The notes beneath the pieces are model-generated. The model worked only from the letters and a program-made list of their open reading frames with translations, did no database searches and was not told where the DNA came from. Below are positions 1 to 12,500 of a DNA stretch of 64,000 bases, in pieces. The stretch covers positions 4,340,001-4,404,000 of the forward strand of contig JAETXT010000004.1 of assembly GCA_019188255.1 (NCBI GenBank), written 5' to 3'. The position numbers were made by a program, and so were the translations under genes. Source of the DNA: Verticillium longisporum. Taxonomy: Eukaryota; Ascomycota; Sordariomycetes; Glomerellales; Plectosphaerellaceae. Within the stretch, counting starts at the first letter, position 1. Every line of letters begins with the position of its first letter.

Positions 1-686
1 TAAAATAAGATCTATAGAAGAATAATTAATAAGTAATTATAAGGAAAAGACGACCGAAAACTAAATAGCTAGCTAAACTAATCTACTATATTTTATAAGC
101 TAATAATAGAATAGTAATAAATAGATAGAAGAAGGCCCGAGGCCTTAGACGATATTAAATACTATAATTATAATAAATATAAATATTATATTAATAGCTA
201 TTTAGAGGCATTATATATAAATTATAGAAAATAAAGCTATATATATAAATCGTATAAATAGTATTTAATAATAAACTATAAACTATTTAGGGGAAGAATA
301 ATAGGAGACCCCTAATAGGAAGAACCGCTACTCCTAAAATTAAAATAGTACGAAGTAATTATTAAATTATATATTAGTAATAATTAGGTTAAGGGAGAAG
401 TAATACTAGATAGAGGAGCTAATATTAATATTATTAATAGCGATCTCCTAAAAGAAGCCGGAGAATAGTTAGGGGAAAAGTAGGGCAAGCTAGGTAAGGT
501 ATTCCGAAATAGGGAGATAAATATTTATAGCGAAAAGAGGATTACTAGCTAAGTAATAGATAACCCTAGGATAAAGCGTATAATAATAATAGAATATATA
601 GTAATAGATAATATTATAAATAGGTATAACGTTATCTTAGGAAGACCCTAGCTAGCCTAAGTATAGCTAATAAACGACTAATTATA
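1..686 (+). repeat. RIP-degraded Ty3/Gypsy fragment
   Basis: AT-rich DNA almost free of CA and TG dinucleotides. Its reverse complement aligns closely with 12563-13243 of the large degraded Gypsy element, so this is a second copy of that family in the opposite orientation, cut off by the window edge on the left. The shared part runs from the gag zinc-knuckle end into the protease; the protease active-site region lies near 410-430. All reading frames are broken by stops made by C-to-T and G-to-A changes. The similarity ends at the TA where the Fot1-like transposon is inserted and does not obviously resume on its other side. Confidence 0.85.
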
Positions 687-736
687 ACGTAATCCACAAG
701 CGAGTGGTTCACCCATGCGAGTGGTTCACTTCACCC
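687..736 (+). repeat. Left terminal inverted repeat of Fot1-like element
   Basis: Begins ACGTAATCCACAAGCG and matches the reverse complement of 2496-2545 at 48 of 50 positions by eye. The motif GCGAGTGGTTCAC occurs twice in direct orientation, starting 17 bp apart, probably as a double transposase-binding site. Confidence 0.9.
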
Positions 737-793
737 CGACCCGACAAACATTCCGAGGAAAACCTCAACCCAAACGCCGTAAATCAATTAAAA

Positions 794-2447
794 TCACTCC
801 TCCTCGTCTTTTGCAGACGATGAGATAGCTACCTGACAAGTTCTCGCGTTGTGGCCGGTCTTCCCGCATACGCTACAGCATCGTTTCTTCGGCTGGGACC
901 ACGACGCGGGACCCGGGTTCTGCAGCGTTTCCTCTTTTATCTGGATATCTACTTCCTTCTGAGCAATCTTGTCCTGTCCCTCGCCTACAGCCATGCTTCC
1001 TCCTTCCCGGAGACGTAGCTTTTTGGCCCTCCGGCGTCGGCTTAGTGTAGCATTTTCCTCTCGAAGGATCATAACCTCTGACTTCAAAAGAGCGATCTGG
1101 TGCATAACACCCCGCGTCCCCTTCGCAAGATAGTCAACAGCATCTAAAATTGACGTTGGGGAGCTTCCCTGGTGGCGTGAGATTCGCCCTTTGATGAAGT
1201 CAGTCTGGGAACCTGCCTCGAGCAGGTTAGTGGGCGTCTTAGAGACCCAAGAATCACGCTCCCCGTGGGACGTCCCCGGAGGCGTCGTCGTCCTCAACCT
1301 CACATCCAGCTTTGACAGGACTGTTTCCGGGTTATGGGGGACAAGCCCCGCTCCTCGAAAGCCTCCCTGGATGTTTTTCTGTCATTGCTTGCTGAAATGC
1401 AGCCGAAAACGCCGGGAAGAAGTCCTCTTTGCTGATGTGCGTTGTACCCGCCCTCATCCTATCCTCGATTTGCCGACCGTATGCTTTCTTTAGTGGGCCA
1501 AAACACCCAACATCGAGAGGCTGGAGTAGATGTGACGAATGAGGAGGCATACAGAGTGTGATGATGTTGTTCTCCTTGCAGTAGAGTTCGAAGTCGACCG
1601 AGTGGTGACTTTCGTGGCCATCCAGGATCAGTAGGCGATAACCGCCCGAAGTACGGGACTTTGTATGCCTGTCAAAATGCCGAATCCATTCCAGACCAAT
1701 ATCATTCGTCGTCCAGCCGTTTGGAGATGTTGCGATTCTCCAGTCGCGAGAAATCGCGTCGTCCTGGTACCAGCTCGAGAGGTGGTACTTGCCCGAAACC
1801 ACGATGAACGGCGGGACGGAGAAACCCAACGCGCCAACGCCCTGGATCACCGTAACCCATTCCCGGTTGCCTGGCTGCCTCATCTTCACATTGGACCGTC
1901 TTTCCGAACTGGTCACGACCATTCCGTTGGCGATAACGCCCATCTGGAAGCCGGTCTCGTCAAAGTTGTACATGTCAGCCTCTTGGATGCCGTACTTGGC
2001 GATCATGTTATGCACGAGGCGGAACCACGCGTTTATCGCGTCCGGATCTTCGCATTGGGCCCTCTTGTAGTCGTACTTGCGAAAGAAACGCGTCCGGAGC
2101 TCTGGTTGCCGTTTGACGAAGTTTGCGGCCCAGTTCTTCCCGACGCGTGGCGCGTCACGGTCGGCAAGCAGGCGATTCGCCATATCTCCGACCTCACCCA
2201 ACCGGGGAGGGTAAGATCGCGCATCTAGGTCAAGGATATATTCGACAATAGTTTTCTCTTCTAGTACTGTTAATTTGGCAGAATTGGGCGGGCTTTCGCG
2301 TCGGGAGGGTTTGCCCTTCTGGCGTCGGAGGAGCGTCGTTAAGGGGACGGTGTAGATCCTCGCAGCACTCCGGGCGCTTAGGTTCGGGTCATTGTCCATA
2401 GCTTGGATAGCAAGGAATAATTGACCTTCTTTTGAAAGAGTCTCCAT
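794..2447 (-). pseudogene. Pogo-type DDE transposase with one frameshift
   Basis: Starts at the ATG ending at 2447. The order is an N-terminal helix-turn-helix of CENP-B/Pogo type (about residues 1-125), then a DDE_1 catalytic core with D163 (in YNFDETGFQ), D276 (in LLILDGHE) and D312 (in LQPLDVG), a DD35D spacing. The first frame stops at 1332 after 371 residues. The typical C-terminal part, ending in a CCHC-like knuckle (CSVCGKTGHNARTC, near 830-890), continues in the next frame down to 794. The family sequence resumes at codon 1372-1370, so one base is missing in or beside the A-run complementary to 1374-1378. Either this copy is dead or the base was lost in sequencing; the rest of the protein is undamaged. 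Confidence 0.88.
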
Positions 2448-2495
2448 CGCGGGCGGAGGTGGAATCTGTAGAATTCAGGTGTAGGTCGTGGGCCC

Positions 2496-2545
2496 GGGCG
2501 AAGTGAACCACTCGCTTGGGTGAACCACTCGCTTGTGGATTACGT
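2496..2545 (-). repeat. Right terminal inverted repeat of Fot1-like element
   Basis: Mirror copy of the left repeat, ending CGCTTGTGGATTACGT directly before the flanking TA. It also carries two copies of the GCGAGTGGTTCAC motif (as its complement). Confidence 0.9.
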
Positions 2546-2547
2546 TA

Positions 2548-3440
2548 TATCTATAATAAATATATAGATATACTATAATGCTTCGAGGCCTTTATTAAAG
2601 ATTTATATTATTATTTCTATTTATCTATTATTAATATATAATAGAAGTTAAATTAATATTATATAAAGCTTAAGGAGTCCCCTCTCTATATAGCTATTAT
2701 AATCTTTTATTTTAGCTTTAAATATTAATAGCTTTAAATATAATAATTAAGCCTAGAATAGCTTTTATAGCTTTATTATATATAGTAGGGCCTCTATTAA
2801 TAATAGGAGCGCTAATATTACTCTTTTTCTATATCCTCTTCGAATCTTTAAAGAGATTATAGCTAAGGCGGCTTTAAACGGCTATAGGACCTTTAGCCTA
2901 TAGCGCCCCTAATAAGCTTCGACGACTAGGTATAGAGTAGGTATTAGAGAGTTCTAATATTTAACTCTAAGCTTAATAAATATCTTAGCCTTAATCTCTT
3001 ATAGGACTCTATTATTAAGGACCCTATTATTTAATAATTAAGCTACTAAGAAGTATATCCTATTATTAATAAGTTCGCCCTTAATATCTTAGTAATATTT
3101 ACGATATTAATAGACTATAAGAGGGCATTTAGCCTCTCGAAGCTAACTCTAACGTTATAGAGGTTAGGAATAGCTTTAAATATACTAAAAGAGCTTTAAT
3201 GCCTTAATAACTAGCTTCGTCGAGGAGCAATTTAGCTAGGAGGGTTATATTAGGGCTCGATAATAGCGAATTATCTTAATATTATAGAATCTAGGTCTTA
3301 GGTAGGCTAATAATTATCGTAATAGCTTTATTATTAATTAAATAAATTAGATATTTATAAATAGAACTAAATAACTAAATCCGTTAAATTTAGCGGACTA
3401 AATAACTAAATCTAATACCTATATTTAACTTATTTAGTCG
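2548..3440. repeat. RIP-degraded repeat DNA, no genes
   Basis: AT-rich sequence with almost no CA/TG dinucleotides and stops in every frame. It has no clear match to the other repeats in the window. Composition returns to normal at about 3430-3450. Probably the remains of an old transposable element of unknown class. Confidence 0.7.
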
Positions 3441-4009
3441 GGGTGCAGTACTAGTCCTTCGTTAGATAGAGATATATAGGGATCAAGTCTAGGGAAATGC
3501 ATTACCCTAGAGACGGGTTCGCCGAGTCTCGTCTAGAATGGATCCGTCCCAGAGCGTCGGGCCTCTGCTAGCTTGAATGGCTTAGGTTCCCATATGGTCT
3601 GGCATGGGACGGGAATAGAGATCACCTGTACACAGGCCGGCGAAGGTGAGGCGCTGCCGCTGAGACGATAACAATCCTTTGGACAACAAAGAAACCAACG
3701 CAGCGTCGTATCCCACAGAACAGGGCGCCCTATCTTCCCATGCTCGTCCACTTCCCTTCCATGCCAGCGAGATCGCACAACTGATGGCCAGACATGGTCA
3801 GTTCGCCATGCCAAATTGGCCGACGAAAGGGTCAACTAGGCCTGACAAGGGCAAGCGCTGGCTGGAGTGGGTGGAACCCTTCGGCAAACTCATGATCGGC
3901 AAAGAAACCCATCGGCGAACAACCACGACTCAGCAACTTCCATCTTGCCTGACGAGCACCCGGCTCCGACGACCCACGACTCTCGTATCACTTGGCCGAT
4001 CTCTTTGAG
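3441..4009. other. Intergenic, upstream of Zn2Cys6 gene
   Basis: Normal-composition DNA between the degraded repeats and the first regulator gene. Short open frames lack an ATG or family features. It presumably holds the promoter and 5' UTR of the gene starting at 4010. Confidence 0.5.
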
Positions 4010-6071
4010 ATGATACCTGGACAGTCAATGTCTGCTCAAGCGGGCCAGCGTCGCCGGTTCACCATTCAGAGCGACTTCGGCAGTGCCAGACAATCGAGAA
4101 GCCGAAAGAGTCGGCCATGCGATGCGTGTCGGAAGCGCAAGACGGCCTGCGTGATCAGGTCGGCGCCACCATGTGAGCGTCGGATTGATTCCGATGCCTA
4201 GTCATCCTTGCTAATGTAACCGCTCAGGTGTTTTCTGCAAGACGAGGGGTCTGGATTGCCAGTCTTCCGGCGCCGCTCCGAGGACCAATACACCAACACC
4301 AGTCTCGCCTGGGGCCACCTCCGAGCTGCCTGAACGCGTCCCAACCCTGTCCCCCGAGGCCGCCGTGTCTCATAACCTCCAGCTACCTGCTCACACTCAT
4401 TCAAGTCCTTCGGTCGACGCGCCAGCCGGGGCTGTCCGACCCGATGCGTCGGCATCCTCGCCGGGCGTATTGCCGATCTTCTCCACTCCCTCCTCCGTGC
4501 CGTCCATCGGCGTTCCACCGCTCATCCGAACATTGGAGGACAACCCCGGCCAGACGTCCCACAGTATGGGTCTAGCTGCCGAACAGGACGCGAACCTTCT
4601 CGGTTCATTCCGCTCCGTCATCATGAACGGCCTCGAGATCGACGCCGAGTTCGTCCAAGTGTGTCCTGGTTCGCAAGAGACGGGCAAGCCTCCGGTGCAC
4701 TTTTATCTTGTCGTCAACGAGTTCTTCCCCCACGACGACAAGGTCAAGGAGGAGTGCTCCGACGCCATTGAGGAGCTTGTCGCACCGCACAGCGACGGCC
4801 TCGTGCGGACGTACTTCAAGCATGTGCATCCAGTCCTACCAGTCGTCTCCAAGGGTCGGTTTCTGAGGCGGTACGTCGAGAACAGGCGGCAGATGCCCGC
4901 TTCTCTTCGTGGCGCGATCTACGCCTTGGCGTGCGTCTTTTGGGACCAGGAGTCTTCTTTGGCAGGGCCGTGTCCCTTTGAGCAGCACGCGGTCGCCGAC
5001 ATCGCCTTGACGTCGCTGCAGAGAGAGCTGGACTCTCCCAACCTCGACAAGCTGCAGGCAAGCCTGCTGCTGCTGCACCTGAAGCCCTGCGACGTCGACA
5101 GCGTGGAGCACCCTCGAACGTGGACGAAAACGGCCGAGACCGTGGCCTGCGCGCAGATGATTGGGCTTCATCAGGATGCTGAGTTGTGGAACATTCCGAT
5201 ATGGGAGAAGAAGCTCAGAAAGAAAATGTGGTGGGCAACTTTTGCCGCCGACGTGTGGTCGTCACTGGGTCACGGCAACCCACCGCACATCTATCCAGGC
5301 TCGTACAGCACGTCGCAACTGACAATTGACGACATGTCTTTCGACGAGGATGTTCCTGCCGACCTCCAACAGTTTGTTGATACGGCCAGTAGTAGCAAGC
5401 AGCGATTCACGGCTGTCCGTTTCCTGGAACACGTCAAACTGGCACAGATTCTGCGCGAGGCTCTCGGTACAGGTTTTCAAGTCCCTCAGAGTACGACCAC
5501 GGACGAGAGCTTCATGAGCGCACGGCGGACATTGATCGACATGAAGGCTGATTTGTCGCACTGGCAGGACATGCTGCCTCGATGCCTGCTCATGCCCACG
5601 CACCCGTCAGACATGGCATGCCACAACGCGGCGCTCCACCTCGGCGACTACGCCACGCAAGCCCTCCTCTTTCGTGGCCTCATGGCACCGGCCACGAGGG
5701 CGGCAAGATCAGAACCCGCGTCCAACCTGCGGAAATGGTTTCCCGTAGCTCTGGGCGAATTCGCTGGCTTTCCAGCGTACATGGCGCGCATCAACCTGCA
5801 GGACTTGAACGGGTTCTGGGGTCGCCACGCCCGCTCGCAGCTCATCCTCTGCGGCAACTTTCTCATCTACCTCTTTCTTCTGGCAGCCGACAAAGAGGAC
5901 GTCAGGGCGGCTTATAGTCTCATTGACAGCTTCCATGGGTCGCTGTCGCGGCTGGAGAGCTTGGCAGGCCCGGCAGCAATGCTGCTCATCGGGCCTGTGG
6001 CTCTGCGGATGAATTCCTTCTTCGCACAGGCGCCGGATCTGATGAGAGGCTTTCGCAGGTGGAAGGGCTGA
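4010..6071 (+). CDS. Zn2Cys6 fungal-specific transcription factor
   Basis: Two exons, 4010-4172 and 4228-6071; the 55 bp intron begins GTGAGC, ends CAG and contains GCTAATG. Splicing gives 668 residues and joins the DNA-binding domain: C37-x2-C40-x6-C47-x7-C55-x2-C58-x6-C65, preceded by basic residues. A Ser/Pro/Thr-rich linker follows, then a fungal_trans regulatory domain from about residue 210 (LVRTYFKHVHPVLPVV). The Zn cluster spacing and the FWGRHARSQLILCGNFLIYL segment recall the CTF1/AraR-like branch. Such proteins act in the nucleus on metabolic genes; the target is unknown. The ATG at 4010 is the first in frame; another at 4028 is possible. Without the intron the zinc cluster would be truncated, so the splice is well supported. 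Confidence 0.88.
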
Positions 6072-7304
6072 CCCCTGGTGGCTAGGCTATGTGGTGAGCC
6101 CTCTGATGTCGGGCGAAAACTCTTGTATGGAGACATTGCTGGTCCGCGCATCGTCAATGCAGCCTTGATCAGTGATGAGCCTCCAGCCACTCTCTCCACC
6201 TTCTATCAAAGGACTTTAGGGACGTCGAAAGTGGAACCTCGGCAGTTTTGAGCGCTTCCGCTAATAAATACGAAATACGACGGATGTGTGACGGATGCCG
6301 GCGCCTCTAAACAAGAGTCAGAGCGAGCTGTCGCACCAAGTCATTTGCCTTTGCACTGCGTCACTGTAAAGCACGTCACATGCTTGGAAGTCTCGGAGAC
6401 CCTTGATAGAGCCTTTATGTATGTACCTATTCCAGCTTGTCGCATACAGCATGGCACTTCTTGATCCCGAAATTCATTCTGCGCATCCTACCGGAAGGCC
6501 GGGTCGCATGAATAAGGATAGCTGCCAGCATTGGGGAAACGAAATGTCTTATCAGCTCAGGTCAAGACTCGAGACTTCTTTCGGGCTAGTTCTTTTATCC
6601 CAAGAGCCTGGTGCTGGGGAAGTCAAGGAGTGGAAGTGAGAGGCGAAAGATGGGCGGGGTCCATATTCAGGCCTCGGTCCTGAAATGCCAGAGGGAAATC
6701 AATCTTCTGGGCAATTGCCTTCGAAGCGCGTTTTCGCAAGTGAGTCTATGCTAGAAGCAAGCTCGAGAAGTCCGGCGCCGGCGGGTTGTTAATTTGAAGA
6801 TTCCCACAGTGGAAGAAGCCGATGCCGGTGATCGCAATGAATGCCGGATACGATAAACGAGCTCTCGTACAGGGTTGGCTTTCGTGAATGTGAGCGACCG
6901 GCCTTACACGTTGGCTCCTAATTAAATGTCTTTCCCGACGGACATGTGTGCTTCTAGCCCACACCATTGGCGCACCCTCTTGAATTGATACCCCTCGATC
7001 TCCATATTCCGACTCATGGCCAATCCTGGTTTCGGCCCGTTGGTCGCTTGACTATGCAGTAGTAAAAGTGCCGGGGCCTCACGGGGACCCTTCTCCTCGT
7101 ATGGCCTCGTTTCTGGGCCATGCCATCCATCAGGAGTGACCAATACCGTCACCTAGGTCGCCAATTCGTTCCACATATCAATGGAAAGAACAAGGTATTC
7201 AGGTGACCCCCGGATTTTCCCCACGAAAAGAAGGGCCGAACATTATCGTCCTCATAATAGACTAGTTCTTCAGCATCGCTAGCCTTCCGGTCAATCTTGC
7301 GAAG
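6072..7304. other. Intergenic, no supported gene
   Basis: About 1.2 kb of normal-composition DNA between the regulator gene and the retrotransposon block. The open frames (such as 6403-6639 plus and 6746-7152 minus) are short and show no family signature. The last five bases (7305-7309, GTGGC, just beyond this stretch) are the target duplication of the old Gypsy element. Confidence 0.5.
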
Positions 7305-7309
7305 GTGGC

Positions 7310-7523
7310 TATTAAGGAGTCTTATGCAACGAGTAAAGGGATCAACTATTGGTCTCTTGGGGGTCTCTAGGAAGATAGAATAATCGATGCCCTTCTCTAA
7401 ATCTTAGTCCGTTAACCTTTCTTATAACTATTCCCTTACTATGCTCGGTCCTCTCTTCTTAATTCCTACGATTAAATAATAAGCGATCCCCTATCGGTCT
7501 TATACCTCCCTTAGGTCCTAATA
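7310..7523 (-). repeat. 3' LTR of old Gypsy element
   Basis: Aligns without gaps to 21149-21362. Its outer (left) end still keeps CA/TG sites that are TA in the other copy, for example around 7320-7360, whereas its inner end is mutated. A purine-rich tract on the minus strand (complement of about 7526-7545) directly precedes it and fits the polypurine tract. Confidence 0.87.
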
Positions 7524-8479
7524 TAACGCCCCGTCTCTCTCTTTACTTCGTCCCGAAGTATAATATAATATTTAAATTAAAGGTCCCTATTAAGTTCTAG
7601 GTAGTTCTCTCTTAGGCTATTTAGTATTATCTAGTCTAAAGACGTTTATATATTCTAGGTTTCTATCTAATTCTTAAATATCTATCTTAATAAGTACTTC
7701 CTATTAACTAGCTAGGGTTTCTAGGTTAGTTCTTTATTATCTAATAGCTATAGTTTAATACTTCTATATATCTTTCTTCTTATCTTAGTTCTACTTCTTA
7801 TTCTTCTATTATTCTTATTTAATAATCTAATAATTCTCTTCTATAGCTAATTAGCGGGTAATAGCCTATTAATATAGTCTTACTATTCTAATATTCTTCT
7901 ATTCTCCTTCTTTATCTTAATTCTATTTAATTATTCTTATATTATTCTATTCCTAAATAATAATCTAATAAGCTTCTTCTATAGCTAATTAATAGTTATT
8001 CGCTTTTTAATATAGATTTATTAATCTATTATTCTTTATTCTTTCCTTTCTTACTATTTAGACTTAATAATAGCTATTATTCTAGGGTAGCTTATTATAG
8101 GTTTCCAGTATATCTATAGGAGGATTTTCTAATTATTATTTCCGTTTTTTCTTCTTCTTTAATAATAATAACGACGACGATAATATTCCTCCCCTCCTTA
8201 ATACTACCTTTATATCTTTTATAATAATCCCTTAACGATTAGCTATTATATAATTACTAATTAAATATAATTCTTAGATCGATTCCGGTTTTCTAATTCT
8301 TTAACGAAAATAATTTATAAATCTATTAATATCTACCTATTAATTACCTATTAATTAAAAGTAATAGTACTATTATTTAAATAATTTCCTATTCGTAAAT
8401 TACCCTTAACGTTTCCTTTATAATTTAATAGCTAATTAGCTATAGAATAATAGCTCCTCTTCCTCTTAACCCTCGCTAG

Positions 8480-9300
8480 GAGCCCGGATAGGCATACTCC
8501 GCTAAAGACCTACTATACCTCCGTTACTACGATTATATATATAAATAATTTAATCCCGCTATAAGCGGGGAGTACCTTTACTATAAGGAGGACGCTAATA
8601 AATAAGCTACTATCTAGCTATTAATTATTAGCTAATCGTTTATATAGCTAGTTCCGCTAAATACTCCTATTATAGAGTAGCCTAGGGAAGTAAGCTATAT
8701 TTCGCTATAAATTACCCCCCTTTTATTCCCTTATTATCTAGTAGCTAATCCCCTATAAGTGCCTATTAAGTACTAGGCTACTATATACGCCCTTAAGTTA
8801 GCTATTAAGGCTATAGCTAAGAATAGCTATATTAATATCTTTAAAGTAAATAATACCTATTTACTAGATACCTATTATTCGGGTATTAATAGATTTCTTT
8901 TAATTAATTTCAATATAGCTAAGACTATTAGCTAGAAGGCCCTCTAAAAGGGTAAAAACGATAAAACGCTAAGCGCTAAGAAGCGTACTATTACCGATTA
9001 ATAGGAGGCTAGCGAATACTCTACTCGCCGCTTTACTACTATTAATCGTCTCGCCTAGGCCGCTAAGCGCTCTACTACTACTACCGAGGTCTCCGCTACT
9101 ACCCTATAATAGATTACCGGTTCTCTCGCTAAGCTAGTTACTATCTAGTCTAAGATCCGGGAGAATTATATTCTAATTATAAATCGCTTATTAATTACTT
9201 ACTATTTACTTATTAATAATCTATTAGAATTATAATACTCTTATTAGCGCTATTAATAATAAAGAGGATAGCGAGAACTAGGAAGGTAATAGCGAGGTAG
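8480..9300 (+). pseudogene. Possible decayed antisense Cys-rich ORF in old Gypsy element
   Basis: Lies between the pol remnant and the 3' LTR, on the strand opposite to pol. In one plus-strand frame near 8500-8600 there are Tyr codons (TAC/TAT) in pairs that would be Cys (TGC/TGT) if RIP is undone: one cluster near 8508-8545 and a C-x2-C-like pair near 8570-8590, followed by about 200 codons interrupted mainly by TAG/TAA codons that RIP can make from CAG, CAA or TGG. A later Thr/Ser/Lys-rich stretch ends near 9300, followed by a T-rich tract (about 9351-9378). This resembles in position and type the intact antisense ORF of the young element. It rests on mental reversal of mutations, so it is tentative. 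Confidence 0.35.
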
Positions 9301-9599
9301 TAGCTTAAGAACCGCTAGTAGTCCGCTAATACTCCCCTATTACTTAGTTTTTTCTTTTACTTTTTTTTTTTTTTTTTTATTATTCTTCCTTAGGAGTAGG
9401 GCTAGGGGCTAGACTACCCCTTAAATATTAATTAAGTTATTATTAATCCGCTATTACTCTTCCTTATAATTATTTATATATCTTAATAAGATCGTCTATT
9501 ACGTTTCGCTATAATTCCTATAAATTCTCGCTTTCTAGGTATCCTTCCTATTTAATAAAGTACTATTAATTATATAATAGTCCCCTATAATTAACTATT

Positions 9600-12500
9600 C
9601 TCTTAACTACGTATACGTCTTCTATTCCTATAGCTAGTAATATCTTATTAACCTATAGCTAAAATAGTAATTAGTTTTCTCTACCTTTCTAATTTTCTAA
9701 GTATAATATATAGAATATATTATATACTTTATAGCTAGGGGTAGCTATAGCCTATATACTAGACTATAGCTACCTATCTTCTTAGTAATTCTAAATAGTC
9801 CGAGGTATTTATCGGATAGCTTCTTACTAAATCTCTACTATTTAATCGTTCTCGTAGAGAGGAGAACTAGGTCTCCTACCTCGTATTCTTTCCGAATTCT
9901 TCCTCGGTTATAATAGCGGGCCTAGTATCTACTATTAATCTCTAAGAATCTACGGATTATCTTTCTCTTAGTTATCTACTAGGCTATTTATAATTCTACT
10001 ATCTCTAAGTTCCTTTATCGTTATATAGCTCGGCCTAGGTCCCCTAGTCCGGCCAGGTTATAGCTTATTAATACTTCTACTAGTAATTACTAGATTATTA
10101 TATAGAATAATATATTATATACGAATTCTATTATAGGGAGTAGGGAAATCTAATCTATTTATTCGTAATTATAGAATACCTTAAAGTAATATTCTAGGTT
10201 CTAATTCTATTATTCTATTTAGCTATCGGTCTATAAATAGAAGGCTATTAAGAGTCGTCTCTTTATTCCTATTATTTTATATAAAGTTATCTAAAACTTA
10301 TTAATAAATAATAACCCTCTATCCGAGACTATACCTTTTAAGAGGCTATATCTCTTAAATATATAGTCCTATAATATAGTTACTAGACTAGCTATTATAA
10401 GTCTATTACTAGTTAATATATATATAGTATACTTTATAAAGCGGTCTACGATTATTAATATAGTATCTTATTTACCGACCTTAGGGAGTCCTATAATAAA
10501 GTCTATAGATATTTCTTTAAAGGGACTATTAAATAGTAATAAGCTCCCTAATTAGCTATATAGTTTATAATATTAGGGTTTTATCGTTTAATAAATAGGG
10601 TATATAGGGATATATTCCTTAATATCTTTAATTAAATTATTCTAGAAATATATATTTTTAAGCTATATAATAGTTTTCCTAACTCCTCAATACCCTACTA
10701 TTAAGCTATCGTAGGCTCGCTATAGGATTTCGTTTCTAAGGGCCTCGTTCTATAGAATAAAGATCTTATTCTTAAAGGTTAATAGGCTATTTACTTCTAT
10801 TTACTAATCGGGTAGCCCTTATTCCTTCTTAGCTTTATAGAAGGTATTATTTTCCTAGGCTTCTAGGATAGCTTCTTTAATAGGTCTATTATCTAGCTAC
10901 TAATCTACTATAGTAATAGCCCTAACGATATTAAGGAATCGTTTTAACTATAATAATAGGTAATATACCCTCGCCTACTCCTATTCTTCCTAACTTAGTT
11001 TATAATCGGGTCTCCTAGAGAGGCTATCCGCTAGGTTCCTATTACTTACCTAGTATTCGATAGTAAAGTCGAACTCTAATAGCGCTTATAGCTATCTTCC
11101 CTATCGTCCTAAGATCTTCGGCTTTTCTAGGAGGTATTTATAGTTAAAGTAATCGATTAGGACTTTAACTATTAATCTACTATAAATAAAGTATTATCTC
11201 TATATCTTAAAAGATTCTACGATCGCTATTATTTCTACTTCTAGCGTATTATATCGTAGTTCTATACCTTTAAGCTTTTTTAAAAAGTACGTAATTAGTT
11301 TCTAATAGCTATCCTCTAATTAAGATAGGATTACTCTAATTACGAAGTTTAATATATTAAGCTTAATTCTTATTTTTAATCTAGTATCGAAGTATTAGAG
11401 GATAGGAGCCCTCGTAAATATAAACTTTAATTTCTAGAAAGCTACTAAATTAATAGTATTTAATTAGAAATCTATTATTAGTTATTTAGCGTTCTTATTA
11501 ATTAAGGGGGCTACGATTTTCGAGTAGTTCTTAATAAAATGCTTATAAAAACCTATAAACCTAAGGAATCCTTAAAGGTCTTTTAGGGATCGGGGGGTCG
11601 GCTAGTCCCTTACTACGGCAATTCATTCTTCTATAATGTATACGCTTATAGGGGAGATTATAAACCCTAGAAACTCTACTATTATCGTATTAAAGTCGTA
11701 TTTTTCTAGATTTATATAAAGGTTCTATTCTCGAAATCTTCTAAATATTATTCTAATATTCCGCTAATATTCTTCTAATATTATTAAATATATTAAGATA
11801 TCGTCTATATAAACGATATATATTATATCTATAAAGCTAGCTAATACTTTATTAATATATACTTAGAAAGTAGCTAATATATTTATAAAGCCGAATAGTA
11901 TAATAAAATATTCGAAGTAGCTATATTTTATTCTAAATACCGTTTTCTACTCGTCCCCTATTTTAATATATAATCGGTAATAAATATCTTTTAAGTCTAA
12001 TTTCGTAAATAACCTAGCTATTATTAACTAATCGAGTAGCTTATAGATAAGCGGGAAAGTAATATAGTCTTTCTTTATAATCTTATTAAGTCCCCTATAA
12101 TTAATATATATCCTAAGCTTACTACTCTTCTTTAGGATAAATAGTATAGGGGTACTAATAGGGCTAATAGAGTATCTAATCTATCCCTTTTTTAACGAAT
12201 CGTTTACGTATTCCCTTAGTATTTCTAATTCCTTTTCTATTAAAGTATAGATAAGTCTAAAAAGTAATTTCTTTCTATCCTTAAGTTCTATCGAATAATC
12301 CTATTAATAATACTATAATAAGGTTACTATTTATTTAATATCGAATACGTCCCTAAATTTATAATATTCCGCTAGGACTATAGTAGATAGCTCGTTTCTC
12401 TTATTATACTCCTATAGGAGTATTATAGGGGGAGCCTATATATTCTATAATATAATTAAGGCTACTATTAAGGATTAATAGATTACGTTCTTAATTTATT

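Larger units (their letters stand above)
687..2545 (-). mobile_element. Fot1/Pogo-type DNA transposon
   Basis: A 1,859 bp element bounded by about 50 bp terminal inverted repeats and flanked by a TA on each side (685-686 and 2546-2547), the target duplication of Tc1/mariner-Pogo elements. It codes on the minus strand for a DDE transposase. Base composition is normal, with plenty of CA and TG, in sharp contrast to the mutated repeat around it. It therefore entered after the RIP that degraded its surroundings. Length and design match fungal Fot1-like elements. Confidence 0.93.

Noticed and set aside
1665..2228. 187-codon plus-strand ORF in the Fot1-like element
   Set aside because: Exactly antisense to the conserved transposase catalytic core; no independent features.
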